Positions 27,612 through 36,840 of a stretch of 64,000 nucleotides of DNA are shown here, piece after piece. The DNA is taken from the NCBI GenBank assembly GCA_025210335.1, contig JAOARY010000021.1:1-64000 (forward strand), written 5' to 3'. The stretch's first letter is position 1. Each line of letters starts with the position of its first letter. The position numbers were made by a program, and so were the translations under genes. This stretch comes from Peptostreptococcaceae bacterium (GTDB lineage Bacteria > Bacillota > Clostridia > Peptostreptococcales > Peptostreptococcaceae). The notes below the pieces were generated by a model, which made no database searches, had not been told where the DNA came from, and saw nothing but the letters and a program-made list of their open reading frames with translations.

Positions 27612-28334
27612 TTATATAACTTTTGATAAGAAACTCTTTGTTCTTATATGTGTAGGGCTTGTAAACAATTTATTTGGACAACCTTCCTCTATTATATACC
27701 CTTCATCCATAAATATTGCTCTTGAAGCAACTTCTTTGGCAAATCCCATTTCATGTGTTACTATTGCCATTGTCATTCCTTCATTTGCTAATTCCTTCAT
27801 AACATCAAGCACTTCCTTTACCATCTCTGGATCTAGGGCTGAAGTTGGTTCATCAAATAGCATAAGTTCCGGTTCCATAGCCAAGGCTCTTGCTATTGCT
27901 ATTCTTTGCTTTTGTCCACCTGATAATTGATTTGGATAAGCATTTATTTTATCAAGAAGACCAACTCTATCTAATAAATCCTTAGCTTTTATAATTGCAT
28001 CTTCCTTTGATATATTTTTTAATTTCATAGGTGCAATAATAATATTATCAAGCACACTCATATGAGGAAACAAATTAAAGTTTTGAAATACCATCCCCAT
28101 ATTCTTTCTTACATCATTTATATTTGTCTTTTTATCTGTTATATTCATATCATCAAATATAATATTACCATCAGTTGGCATTTCAAGCATATTCATACAT
28201 CTAAGTAATGTACTTTTTCCAGAACCACTTGGCCCTAATATTACTACTACTTCACCTTTTTTTATGTTCAAATTTATATCTTTTAAAACTTCTAGTTTTC
28301 CAAAAGATTTTTTTAAATTATTTATATTAATCAT
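27612..28334 (-). CDS. Polar amino-acid ABC transporter ATP-binding protein
   Basis: The start is the ATG ending at 28334 ([12 protein letters not shown], 240 residues), with AGGAG 11 bases upstream and an 8-base overlap with the permease gene. It has Walker [10 protein letters not shown], the Q-loop [16 protein letters not shown], signature [15 protein letters not shown] and Walker [12 protein letters not shown]. It belongs to the GlnQ/HisP group and powers uptake by the permease and binding protein encoded next to it. Confidence 0.95.
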   Translation of the reverse strand: MININNLKKSFGKLEVLKDINLNIKKGEVVVILGPSGSGKSTLLRCMNMLEMPTDGNIIFDDMNITDKKTNINDVRKNMGMVFQNFNLFPHMSVLDNIIIAPMKLKNISKEDAIIKAKDLLDRVGLLDKINAYPNQLSGGQKQRIAIARALAMEPELMLFDEPTSALDPEMVKEVLDVMKELANEGMTMAIVTHEMGFAKEVASRAIFMDEGYIIEEGCPNKLFTSPTHIRTKSFLSKVI

Positions 28335-29013
28335 TGCTCGCAAGTCTCCTTTCAAAATTAGAAACAAATTTAGATAATGTAAATGTAATCATAAAATATA
28401 TAACTGCTGTTACTATCAGTGGTTCAAATGCTTTAAAAGTATTTCCTCTAACTGTATCTGTATTATACATAAGATCATGTATACCTATTATAGATACTAT
28501 TGCAGATTCTTTTACAACTACTATAAATTCATTCCCTAAAGCTGGTAATACATTTTTAAATGCTTGAGGTATTATGATATAACGCATTGTATCTTTATAA
28601 TCAAAGCCTAAAGACCTTCCTGCTTCATCTTGTCCCTTATCAACTGCTTGTATTCCAGCTCTTATAATCTCCGCTATATAAGCTGCTGAATTGATTGAAA
28701 GAGCTATAACTCCAGCTATAAATTCGCTTGAACCAGATATTCCACTAATTGAAGGAAATTCGATTCCAATTGAAGGAAATCCATAGTATATAAGATATAA
28801 TTGAACTAAAAGAGGCGTTCCTCTTATAAATTCTATATATGATGTTGCTATCAAGCTGATTAATTTATTTTTAGATAATTTCATAAGTGACAAAAAAGTT
28901 CCTAGTACAAGTCCAAATATCACTGTAAAAAATGCTAAAAGTATAGTTATTTTTGTTCCATTTATAAAAAATCCATAATAATTATTTAAAAAACTAAAAT
29001 CCAATTTCATCAC
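28327..29013 (-). CDS. Polar amino-acid ABC transporter permease
   Basis: This 228-residue membrane protein of the HisM/GlnP type has about five helices. [14 protein letters not shown] and the cytoplasmic coupling EAA loop ([20 protein letters not shown], then DEAGRSLG) are typical. It overlaps the ATPase gene. As the only permease gene here, it probably works as a homodimer. Confidence 0.94.
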   Translation of the reverse strand: MMKLDFSFLNNYYGFFINGTKITILLAFFTVIFGLVLGTFLSLMKLSKNKLISLIATSYIEFIRGTPLLVQLYLIYYGFPSIGIEFPSISGISGSSEFIAGVIALSINSAAYIAEIIRAGIQAVDKGQDEAGRSLGFDYKDTMRYIIIPQAFKNVLPALGNEFIVVVKESAIVSIIGIHDLMYNTDTVRGNTFKAFEPLIVTAVIYFMITFTLSKFVSNFERRLASND

Positions 29014-29042
29014 TCCATTACTTTCACTAATAATAATCTTTA

Positions 29043-29339
29043 TTAAACTGCTAATTTCAAATCATGTTTTTCTTTTATTATTAATTTCAAATTATTTTCT
29101 TTTGCAAATTCTTTTAAATCTAATAAATCCTTTTGTTTTATTTCTTTATAATCTAATATAATATATTTACTAAAAAAACTTATCTCTTTATATAAAATAT
29201 CTAAATCGACTTTATTACCATCAATTTCATAAACATTTATTATTTTTATATTATTATTTTTTAAATCCTTTAAGTTAAGATTTTCATAAGAATATTTAGT
29301 AGTTATTATTTCATAAGAATCATTTATCATATTTTTCAT
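29043..29339 (-). CDS. Small protein of unknown function inside the transporter operon
   Basis: This is a 98-residue soluble protein with alternating strands and helices, rich in Ile, Lys and Asn, with no cysteine and no signal peptide. A good ribosome site (AAGGAGG region) precedes its ATG. It lies between the binding-protein and permease genes, on the same strand with short gaps, so it is likely expressed with them. I do not recognise the family. Confidence 0.55.
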   Translation of the reverse strand: MKNMINDSYEIITTKYSYENLNLKDLKNNNIKIINVYEIDGNKVDLDILYKEISFFSKYIILDYKEIKQKDLLDLKEFAKENNLKLIIKEKHDLKLAV

Positions 29340-29432
29340 TTTAATTCCTCCTTGTAAGAATTAACCCTTTAGATTTAAGAAGTTAATACAAGTATTTTAA
29401 TCATCTTAATATTAACTTCTTAAAATTACTTC

Positions 29433-30233
29433 TTATTTATCTTCTCCAGCTAGTTTAACTGCATCAACAACAAATTTTTGTAATTTTTCTTCTTCTATCA
29501 TCTTTTCTAGTGAAGTATTAACCTCTTTTAAAAATTTCGCTTGTCCTTTTTTAACAGCTCCACTTACCGCACTATCATCAAACTTTAATGTAATATCCAT
29601 AACTTTTAAATCTTTATTTGATTTAACATATTCTTTTGCAACATATTTTGTTAATACTATTCCATCTATTTTTTTATTTTTAAGTTGTAGCATCAAATCA
29701 GGTAATTTAAATAATGCTCTTACTTCATTTGCTTCTAAATTTTCATTAGCTATTTGTTCTTGTATACTACTCTTTTGAGCACCTACTATAAGTCCTTTAA
29801 AATCTTCTTTTGTTTTTAATTTATTTTCATCTTCTTTTCTTATCACAATTGTTTGTTCTTCATCGTAGTATGGAACTGTAAAATCAACACTCTTTGCTCT
29901 TTCCTCTGTAGCACTCATACCTGATATAACTATATCTATATTTCCTGCTTGTAATGCTGGTAATAATCCATCAAATTTCATATCCTTTATCTCAAGTTCT
30001 ACATCCAAATCTTTTGCTATTTGTTTTGCTATTTCAATATCAAAACCAACAATTTCATCTTTTCCATCTATTTCTTTATGAAATTCATATGGTGGATAAT
30101 CTGCTGATGTTCCAAGTACTAATTTGTTTTTCTTTTTAATTTTTTCTAATTTACTAAGATTTTGATCCTTTCCACAACCTACTACTGATACTCCTAAAAC
30201 TAAAACTATAATTAATGCTAAAATCTTCTTCAT
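29433..30233 (-). CDS. Amino-acid ABC transporter substrate-binding lipoprotein
   Basis: This 266-residue protein has a lipoprotein signal (hydrophobic core followed by VSVVGC, lipidated at Cys20), then a bacterial extracellular solute-binding family 3 fold. Hallmarks are LVLGTSADYPPYEFH, EIVGFDIEIAKQIAKDL and DIVISGMSATEERAKSVDF. It binds a polar amino acid outside the membrane. The ligand cannot be told from sequence, but the T-box leader means expression rises when one aminoacyl-tRNA is undercharged. Confidence 0.95.
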   Translation of the reverse strand: MKKILALIIVLVLGVSVVGCGKDQNLSKLEKIKKKNKLVLGTSADYPPYEFHKEIDGKDEIVGFDIEIAKQIAKDLDVELEIKDMKFDGLLPALQAGNIDIVISGMSATEERAKSVDFTVPYYDEEQTIVIRKEDENKLKTKEDFKGLIVGAQKSSIQEQIANENLEANEVRALFKLPDLMLQLKNKKIDGIVLTKYVAKEYVKSNKDLKVMDITLKFDDSAVSGAVKKGQAKFLKEVNTSLEKMIEEEKLQKFVVDAVKLAGEDK

Positions 30234-30313
30234 TTTTCTTCCTCCTAATTATTAATGATTGTCAAATGATAATATTTAATTAAATGCCTTCTTAAAAAGA
30301 GTTTTTATGTATA

Positions 30314-30360
30314 TAAAAAAACCCTCAAACTCTTTATATTAAATATAAAGAGACGAAGGT
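30314..30360 (-). terminator. Second T-box terminator, before the transporter operon
   Basis: CTCTTTATA and TATAAAGAG form the core stem, extended by AACCT/AGGGTT, with seven T following on the minus strand. Confidence 0.85.
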
Positions 30361-30540
30361 TTATCCGCGTTGCCACTCTTTTTGACTTTATCTTTTTCAA
30401 CTTGGATTATTTTCATAATATTTTTTATATTCTAAAAATATCAATTACACGAACTATGAATATATTATTCATAATTTATATTCTACAAAATAATAATATT
30501 ATCTTTATAAAATATATTATTTTTTTATTTTAGAGTTTTT
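30361..30540 (-). ncRNA. Second T-box antiterminator module, apparently lacking stem I
   Basis: On the minus strand GTCAAAAAGAGTGGCAACGC and the next four bases repeat the first T-box module exactly and end in a CGCGG antiterminator core, followed by its own terminator. The 160 bases upstream are AT-rich and show neither the GGTGTGAG apical motif nor a specifier loop. It is a duplicated 3' half or a decayed T-box. Confidence 0.65.
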
Positions 30541-30564
30541 AATATTATAAAAAATTTGGGTAAT

Positions 30565-30598
30565 AAAAAAGTCCCTTGTTTTTAAAAAAACAAGAGAC
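30565..30598 (-). terminator. First T-box terminator
   Basis: GTCTCTTGTTTTT and AAAAACAAGGGAC form a 13-bp stem, followed by TTTTTT on the minus strand. Confidence 0.85.
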
Positions 30599-30599
30599 G

Positions 30600-30830
30600 A
30601 ATAATCCGCGTTGCCACTCTTTTTGACATAAAGTCCACTCAATCCTTTAAGGCAGGCTCACCAATTATCGTACTATTAATTCAGATAATTTTCTCAAAAG
30701 CTCTCTTCACTTCAAGTAATAAATTAGGCTCACACCATCCCTAAATCGCTTTGTTATTATAATTAAAGTTACTCTCTTTATCTCAGAATTTAATTTATTT
30801 AATTTAAATAATTGTTCGCTTCTTAGCTTA
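30600..30830 (-). ncRNA. T-box leader (complete) of the amino-acid transporter operon
   Basis: The minus strand shows stem I with AGAGTAA on its 5' side, the apical GGTGTGAG motif and a 3' side CTTGAAGTGAAGAGAG. A stem III region and the T-box GAGTGGCAACGCGG follow, then a terminator. These leaders read uncharged tRNA and permit read-through when it accumulates. The specifier codon is uncertain: GTG (Val) or GAG (Glu) follow a GAA in the expected place. Confidence 0.85.
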
Positions 30831-30836
30831 ATATGA

Positions 30837-30865
30837 AGTATACTAGACTAAAATTATATTGTCAA
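30837..30865 (-). promoter_or_regulatory. Promoter of the T-box leader
   Basis: Consensus TTGACA, a 17-base spacer and TATACT on the minus strand, just upstream of stem I. Confidence 0.88.
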
Positions 30866-30917
30866 TAGAAAAAATAATTTTTTTATAAAATTTATTTTAA
30901 ATTTTTGATTTAACAAC

Positions 30918-31964
30918 TTAAGGAAGTATAACTATATTGTTCCCAACAGGTCTTTGCTTCCCATCTGAAGGCTTATTTAATATAACTCCATTATAATACA
31001 TAGCAGTTGACCCACCACCATCTAAATTATATGCATTTTTTACCCCAAGTTTTAATAATTTATCTTGAAGTCTTTCTAAACTTATTCCTTTACTCCAATT
31101 TGAATTACGACCATCTATTGCAATAAAAATCAAATCATCATTAGCATAACTCCCAATTATACTTCTTGGTTGTCTACTTTTTGCCCATTTTGATGGAATA
31201 GACATTTTCTTACCATCTTTTAATAATATAGGTATAAAACTCACACCTTCAAGTGGATTTAATTTTTTAATATCATATTCTGTTTTTGGTATATTTCCAA
31301 TCAAATCTCCTTGATGATTTATTCCAACAAAAAAAAGATCTCCTGGGTAACCATTAAATGGTTCAACTAATTTAGAATTCATAACTGTATTTCCAATAAG
31401 CTGTGTATATGATTTACCATTTTTCTTTGTTTGATAAAAACCACCTGCATTCATTGCAAATATAGCTTTATTTCTTTTAGCTGCACTCGATGTTGTTTCT
31501 TTTTCTCCAAGTGAATTCGATGGCAAAACAACCTTTAATGATTTGGGATTAAATAATTTCACCTTAGCTATATAACCTCTATAACCTAGTTCTTGCAATT
31601 TAAATACTTTTATTTCGTTATTATTAGATATATGTGTCCCAATAGGAGGTCCTAACATATCCAATATTTTTTTTTCATATACATCATCCGATAAATTTTT
31701 ACTACTTTCACTTTGCTTTGTAAGTCCTGCGATTTTTTCATTTTGTGAATAATAATTTTTAGATTGATCTGAAGCTTTTTTGCTAAATTCCGACACATGT
31801 TCTTCAAGTACAATCATTTCTTCTTCTATATTAAATACTTTAGACTCAAACTCTTCTATATTGATTTTTAAATCTTTGCTGTCATTTTGAAAATTATACA
31901 AAGTTAGAAAAAGACCTAAAAAAGGTGCTATTAAGGTTATTAAAAATAAATTAATTTTGCCCAT
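30918..31964 (-). CDS. Membrane-anchored phosphodiester glycosidase (NAGPA) domain protein
   Basis: This is a 348-residue protein. Residues 5-23 form a signal anchor, and 30-70 are predicted coiled coil. From about residue 120 a NAGPA-type domain follows: AIFAMNAGGFYQT, RSIIGSYANDDLIFIAIDGR and AYNLDGGGSTAMYYNG, ending RPVGNNIVIL. Such domains act on phosphate-linked sugars in surface polysaccharides. It overlaps the preceding coiled-coil gene by 14 bases and closes an operon with a response regulator and a receiver-GT2 fusion, so it probably trims or modifies the glycan made by this island. Confidence 0.85.
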   Translation of the reverse strand: MGKINLFLITLIAPFLGLFLTLYNFQNDSKDLKINIEEFESKVFNIEEEMIVLEEHVSEFSKKASDQSKNYYSQNEKIAGLTKQSESSKNLSDDVYEKKILDMLGPPIGTHISNNNEIKVFKLQELGYRGYIAKVKLFNPKSLKVVLPSNSLGEKETTSSAAKRNKAIFAMNAGGFYQTKKNGKSYTQLIGNTVMNSKLVEPFNGYPGDLFFVGINHQGDLIGNIPKTEYDIKKLNPLEGVSFIPILLKDGKKMSIPSKWAKSRQPRSIIGSYANDDLIFIAIDGRNSNWSKGISLERLQDKLLKLGVKNAYNLDGGGSTAMYYNGVILNKPSDGKQRPVGNNIVILP

Positions 31965-32400
31965 TTGGAGCTTCCTTTAATATATTTAGACTTCTTTCCA
32001 ATGTTTTTAATTGATTATCTAAAGCTTTTAGTTTTTTATCTATTTCTTCTTGTATATCACTTGAATCGTCTAATGTATCATCAGTCTCTAATATAGCATC
32101 TTTTAAGGATTTTACTTCTTTAGTAAGTACATCTAATCTTTTTTCCATATTTTCCATAGAAAGATTATTTATTTGATTTATTTCACTTATTGAATTATCT
32201 ATATATTCTTTTGAATAAGTATATCCATAGTAAAATAATGCCGACCAAATAGAAATCGTAAGTATTATATACAATATAGTCAAAAATATATTCTTCTTGT
32301 TTTTCTTTTTCTTTCTTGCAACTCTTTTTTTCTCTTGTGGATATTGTTTATTTATTTCTTTACTAGTCTGATCTAAATTGTTTATATCTTTGAACCTCAT
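31951..32400 (-). CDS. Single-pass membrane protein with coiled coil
   Basis: This is a 149-residue protein. The first 35 residues are very basic (KKRVARKKKKNKKN), followed by one membrane helix near 38-60 (IFLTILYIILTISIWSALF). About 85 heptad-like residues on the outer side follow. It has no catalytic motif. Its coiled coil resembles that in the next gene, with which it overlaps, so the two may interact. I do not recognise a family. Confidence 0.6.
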   Translation of the reverse strand: MRFKDINNLDQTSKEINKQYPQEKKRVARKKKKNKKNIFLTILYIILTISIWSALFYYGYTYSKEYIDNSISEINQINNLSMENMEKRLDVLTKEVKSLKDAILETDDTLDDSSDIQEEIDKKLKALDNQLKTLERSLNILKEAPNGQN

Positions 32401-32474
32401 AATATCCTCCTTATATTCTTTACTTCCAAATACAAGGTTACGCCATTATTATAAAAAAATCAACAATATAAATA

Positions 32475-33086
32475 TTATTTTTCTAATAAATTTATATTTA
32501 AGCTTAAATTCATATAATTATATCCATTGTTTTTTAAATTTTCAATATTATTTGCATCTATTAATTCAGCTTTAATATCAATATTTTTTATTTTTATTAT
32601 CTCATTTTTTGAATCATAAAGAACATAAGAGTCACATTTTTTATCTATAAATTCATATAATTTATTTCTATCTATATTAGTGATATTCGCATTTCTTTTT
32701 TCTCTTAAAAATTTTGAATATTCAATTGCATCTCTTATAAGTTCCTTTGCTTCATTATCTATTTTCCAAGGCTTAGTTATATATCTATATATTGCACCTT
32801 CATTTATCGCTGATAATATAGAACCTACTTGTGTATAGCCTGAAAGTATTATTCTTACTGTATTTGGATGTTTTTCTTCAACCATAGATAAAAATTTAAT
32901 TCCATTTAATTTTGGCATCATCATATCACTTATAATTACATTTATATCATTGTTTTCTAATATTTCAAAAGCCTCATCAACATCAGTTGCATAAAATTTA
33001 TTATAACTTTCATTTTTAAATTTTATCTTAATCATATCAATTATTATTTCTTGATCATCTACAAATAATACATTTGAATATTTCAT
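32475..33086 (-). CDS. Response regulator with short novel C-terminal domain
   Basis: The 203-residue protein has a complete receiver domain: Asp10, Asp11, phosphoacceptor Asp54 (VIISDMMMP), Ser82 and Lys105 in RYITKPW. About 75 further residues (YVLYDSKNEIIKI...) form no known DNA-binding or enzyme domain. The paralogue at 37764-38375 has the same length, the same active site and a related tail (YIIYDLEYNIKYK). In both cases the adjacent upstream gene is a receiver-like GT2 fusion, so the tail may contact that enzyme. No histidine kinase is nearby. Confidence 0.85.
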   Translation of the reverse strand: MKYSNVLFVDDQEIIIDMIKIKFKNESYNKFYATDVDEAFEILENNDINVIISDMMMPKLNGIKFLSMVEEKHPNTVRIILSGYTQVGSILSAINEGAIYRYITKPWKIDNEAKELIRDAIEYSKFLREKRNANITNIDRNKLYEFIDKKCDSYVLYDSKNEIIKIKNIDIKAELIDANNIENLKNNGYNYMNLSLNINLLEK

Positions 33087-33098
33087 AAAAACACCTTC

Positions 33099-34214
33099 TT
33101 ATATTTTTAAATTTTTATGAGCATTATAAATTTTAACTATATTTTTTAAATATTTTATAGAATCATTAACTATATCTATATGTGATCCATCTCTATCAAT
33201 ACAGTTAACTGGTAATTGCATAGTTCTTAAGTTTAATTTTTTGGCTATAAAAAGCATTTCTAAATCAATAGCTAACCCCATTTCTTCTTCTAAATAAGGA
33301 AAAATCAATTTTGCACTCTCTCCTTTTATCGCCTTTAAACCAGTTTGTGCATCATATGTTCCTCTTGGTAATAAAGGCTTTGTTAAAAGTCTTTTAAAGA
33401 AACTTAAAATTCTTCTTATCATAGATCTATTTTTTGATGAAAAATCTTTAGTTCCAGCTATAATATCATAATATCCAACTTCTAAAAGATTTATCATTTT
33501 TGCTATATCATTGATTTCAAAACTATCATCTCCATCACAAAATATATAAATATCTGCATTTATATTTCTAATTCCTTCTATATATGCTCCCGCTTTTTTT
33601 GTATTTTTTAATATAGTTTTACACTCTATTAAAGTATTTTTATATATATAATCTCCATCACTATTATTCTTCTTTATCAACTTACTTATTAATTCATCTG
33701 TATTATCATCACTACCATCATTTACAAAATATATTTTTATATTGATAAAAGAATTTTCAATCAAAATTTTTAATTTTTCAATAAATCTATATACATGAGA
33801 AATTCTTTCTTCTTCATTGTAAATAGGTATTATTATTGCAATAGAAAAACTTTTTGAAGGGTATTCTGGGTGCATCATAAACTGAACTTTTTCTGCTATA
33901 ATTTCTTGATATCCTGATTTATAATTCAATATAAGAAATTTACCATAACCACTTACATCCTCTATTATCTTCATCCCTCTATTATCTTTATAATCTAAAA
34001 TTAAAAGAATATTTATATTAGGATAAATCATTCTTATATTATGAACAATATCTTTAAAATATCCTCCTTTTATGTCTATAATGACCAAATCATAAGAACT
34101 TAAATTTTTCATATTAAAATCTGGTTTAACTTTCTTATATTCATAAAAAGCTAATACAGAATCATAATCTATATGTCTATCACTATCTTCTATTATAATT
34201 ACATTTTCTCTCAT
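33099..34214 (-). CDS. Receiver-like domain fused to GT2 polyprenyl-phosphate glycosyltransferase
   Basis: This is a 371-residue protein. Residues 1 to about 118 look like a receiver fold: acidic residues in VIIIEDSD, a possible phosphoacceptor in DLVIIDIKGG, and a lysine in ILNYKSG. After MHPEYPSKS comes a GT2 domain of the dolichyl-phosphate glucosyltransferase type: IIIPIYNEEERISHVY, VNDGSDDNT, IFCDGDDSF, RGTYDAQTGLKAI. It has no membrane helix. It likely loads a sugar onto a polyprenyl phosphate. A near-identical architecture of exactly 371 residues is encoded at 38409-39524. Control of the transferase by phosphorylation is inferred. Confidence 0.82.
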   Translation of the reverse strand: MRENVIIIEDSDRHIDYDSVLAFYEYKKVKPDFNMKNLSSYDLVIIDIKGGYFKDIVHNIRMIYPNINILLILDYKDNRGMKIIEDVSGYGKFLILNYKSGYQEIIAEKVQFMMHPEYPSKSFSIAIIIPIYNEEERISHVYRFIEKLKILIENSFINIKIYFVNDGSDDNTDELISKLIKKNNSDGDYIYKNTLIECKTILKNTKKAGAYIEGIRNINADIYIFCDGDDSFEINDIAKMINLLEVGYYDIIAGTKDFSSKNRSMIRRILSFFKRLLTKPLLPRGTYDAQTGLKAIKGESAKLIFPYLEEEMGLAIDLEMLFIAKKLNLRTMQLPVNCIDRDGSHIDIVNDSIKYLKNIVKIYNAHKNLKI

Positions 34215-34358
34215 CTAATCCTCCTCCCTTTCTTTTATAAAAATTGTTTCTATTGTAATTTATACTCATTGTTTTATTTTTTAAAAATATATTTTATTTA
34301 TATGGGTATTTATATAATTATTGATAAATTAAAATAATATGAAATTAGGCTTTTTGTT

Positions 34359-34386
34359 TTGACAATTTATCATAAAATTTCATAAT
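34359..34386 (+). promoter_or_regulatory. Promoter of the plus-strand glycan genes
   Basis: TTGACA, a 16-base spacer and CATAAT, about 40 bases before the flippase start codon. Confidence 0.7.
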
Positions 34387-34424
34387 GAAATTATACAAAT
34401 TTAATTATAGAAAAAGGTGATGCT

Positions 34425-35687
34425 TTGAAAATTTTAAAAAGAATACAGCTTAAAGAAGAGTTGTTGTTTCCTATTTTTGATATCCTTCTAAACGGACTTA
34501 ATTACTTCTTTCAGATTTTTATAAGTTGGTATTTAATTCCTATTGAATATGGTTCTATAAACTCTTTATTGTCTTTTTTAGCTATATTATTAGTATTAGG
34601 TATATCTATACAAACCTATACTGCTAAAAACATATCTACAATAGATGATTTTACGAATTTTTTTAGAGAAATTTTTAAAATAAGTTTCTTTATGAATTTA
34701 TTTATTATTTTATTTATATTCCTTTTCTCTAAAAATATAATGAATTTTACACATTCAACAATTATTCATATAGTTCTTTTATCACTTATATTTTGTACAA
34801 ATATTTTTCTAAGTCTTTTTAGAGGTTTATTTCAAGGAAATAAGGAATTTTTAAATCTTAACAAAAGCTTTTATATTGAGGTTTTATCAAAAACTTTATT
34901 CATTATAATATTTATTAGAATTTATCCAAATAAAAGCACTGTTTTATTGAGCGTATTAATTGGAATGCTTTTATCTTTATTATTTAGCATAGTAAAATAC
35001 AAATCTTTTTTGAAATTAGCATTTAATGATTTTAAATTCCTAAAATATCATTATATGAAAAATCATTTTTTTAATAATTTATTAAAACCAACAAAATATT
35101 TAATTTATATAGTATTGTCTAATTTTTTCTTATATTATTTTACTTCTATCGATATGATTTTTGCTAATTACTATTTACCATCACAAAGTGGTATATATGC
35201 AGTAGTTATACGCTATTCTCAAATTATCTTTTTTGTATCATTTAGTATAATAACTGTTTTTATCCCTCATTTAAGTTCTTCTTTTAAAGTTAAGCGTTAT
35301 TTTAAATCTTTATTTTTTAAGTGTTTTTTAGTAATTATATCTATAAATTCAATCTTGCTATTATTTTATAAATTTTTATTTCCAATAACTGTTGAACTTA
35401 TTTTTTCAAAAGAATATATTGAAGCTTCTTCATATTTATTTAAAAGTGCTTTATCTTATTTTTTACTTACAAATTCTTTTTTCTTTATAAATGTTTTGAT
35501 ATCTATTAATGAAAATAAATATATTTATTTATTATTTATAACAGCTACTATTTTAACTTATTCATATTATAATTTTGGCAATAATATATCTAAAATCATT
35601 GACATTGGAATAATATCTTATGGCTTATTACTGCTTAGTTTAATTATATATATAATACCTATACTGTTAAAAAAGGAGGAATTATAA
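34425..35687 (+). CDS. Polysaccharide flippase-like membrane protein (Wzx/MATE type)
   Basis: This 420-residue protein has about 12 hydrophobic segments, with the typical start FPIFDILLNGLNYFFQIFIS and IPIEYGSINSLLSFLAILLV. It belongs to the oligosaccharide flippase superfamily, which moves lipid-linked sugars across the membrane. Translation starts at TTG after AAAAAGGTGATGC. It is followed within one base by a glycosyltransferase gene. Substrate is unknown. Confidence 0.8.
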   Translation: MKILKRIQLKEELLFPIFDILLNGLNYFFQIFISWYLIPIEYGSINSLLSFLAILLVLGISIQTYTAKNISTIDDFTNFFREIFKISFFMNLFIILFIFLFSKNIMNFTHSTIIHIVLLSLIFCTNIFLSLFRGLFQGNKEFLNLNKSFYIEVLSKTLFIIIFIRIYPNKSTVLLSVLIGMLLSLLFSIVKYKSFLKLAFNDFKFLKYHYMKNHFFNNLLKPTKYLIYIVLSNFFLYYFTSIDMIFANYYLPSQSGIYAVVIRYSQIIFFVSFSIITVFIPHLSSSFKVKRYFKSLFFKCFLVIISINSILLLFYKFLFPITVELIFSKEYIEASSYLFKSALSYFLLTNSFFFINVLISINENKYIYLLFITATILTYSYYNFGNNISKIIDIGIISYGLLLLSLIIYIIPILLKKEEL

Positions 35688-36819
35688 TTGCATTTATTAT
35701 TTTTATCTTGGAGAGATATTAAATCAAAAAAAGCTGGTGGTGCAGAAATTTTTACTCATGAAATGTTAAAACGACTGCCAAAAGATCGATTTAAAATCAC
35801 GCATTTTTCAGTAAAAGAAGATAATTTAGATTCAAAAGAAATAATTGATGGTGTTGAATATATAAGAAAAGGGGGAATTTATTCAGTCATCAAGGAAGCT
35901 AAAAAATACTATCTGGATAATAAAAACAATATAGACTATGTTGTTGACCAATGTAATACTCATAGATTTTTTACACCTTTTTATGTTGAGAAAGAAAAAA
36001 GATTATTTTTTATTCATCAACTTACCAAAGAAATTTGGTTTAAACATATGAAATTTCCATTTTCATTGATAGGTTATCTAACGGAAAATACAATGCTTAA
36101 AATTTATAAAAATGATTATAGCTTTACAGTTTCTAATTCAACAAAAAATGATCTATTGGATTTAAAATTTAAAGACAATAAAGTTTTTATATTGCCTGAG
36201 GGAATTAATTTTAAGCATTGGGATAAAAAAGATTTCTTACCAAAAGAAGATGAACCCACATTTATTTATGTTGGTAGGTATGCAAAATATAAAGGCATTG
36301 ATGATTCCTTAAAAGCTTTTTGTGAAATAAAAAAAGAATTTAAAAACGCAAAATTTTGGATACTAGGCAAGAAAAATGAGGAATATTTAAAAAATAATCT
36401 GCTTCCTATTTTGGATAAAAATAATATTTCTTATGGTCAAAAAGGTGAAAATAAAGATGTTACTATTTTTGGTTTTGTAAGTGATGAAGATAAATTAAAT
36501 CTTATGAGTAAAGCTCATGTACTATTATTTCCATCATTAAGAGAAGGTTGGGGTCTTATTATAACTGAAGCGGCTGCTGTTGGTACTTATAGTATTGTTT
36601 ATAACTCACAAGGAACAAGAGATGCTGTTGATAATGGCAACGCTGGTTGCATGTGCAAAAACTGTTAATGAAATTGTTTCCTATATGAAAAAATCTATAA
36701 CTGACAAAGATTTTTTTGACACTATGAGAAATAAAGCTTATGATTTTTCTCTTAATTATCATTGGGATAATACCGCAACAAGTTTTGTTGATTTTATGAA
36801 TATAATTGAAAACAAATAA
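35688..36819 (+). pseudogene. Glycosyltransferase family 4, interrupted by a frameshift
   Basis: The first frame (35688-36668, TTG start after GGAGGAATTATAA) encodes a GT4 enzyme with WRDIKSKKAGGAEIFTHEML, FIYVGRYAKYKGID and the nucleotide-sugar EX7E region PSLREGWGLIITEA. It ends abruptly after AVDNGNAG with CMCKNC and a stop. The natural C-terminus (CAKTVNEIVSYMKKSITDK, then about 40 more) continues in the +1 frame to 36819. One extra or missing base between about 36645 and 36660 explains it. A sequencing error, phase variation or a real null allele are all possible. The rest is well preserved, so any break is recent. Confidence 0.85.
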
Positions 36820-36840
36820 ATTATAAAAAGGAGTTCTTTT

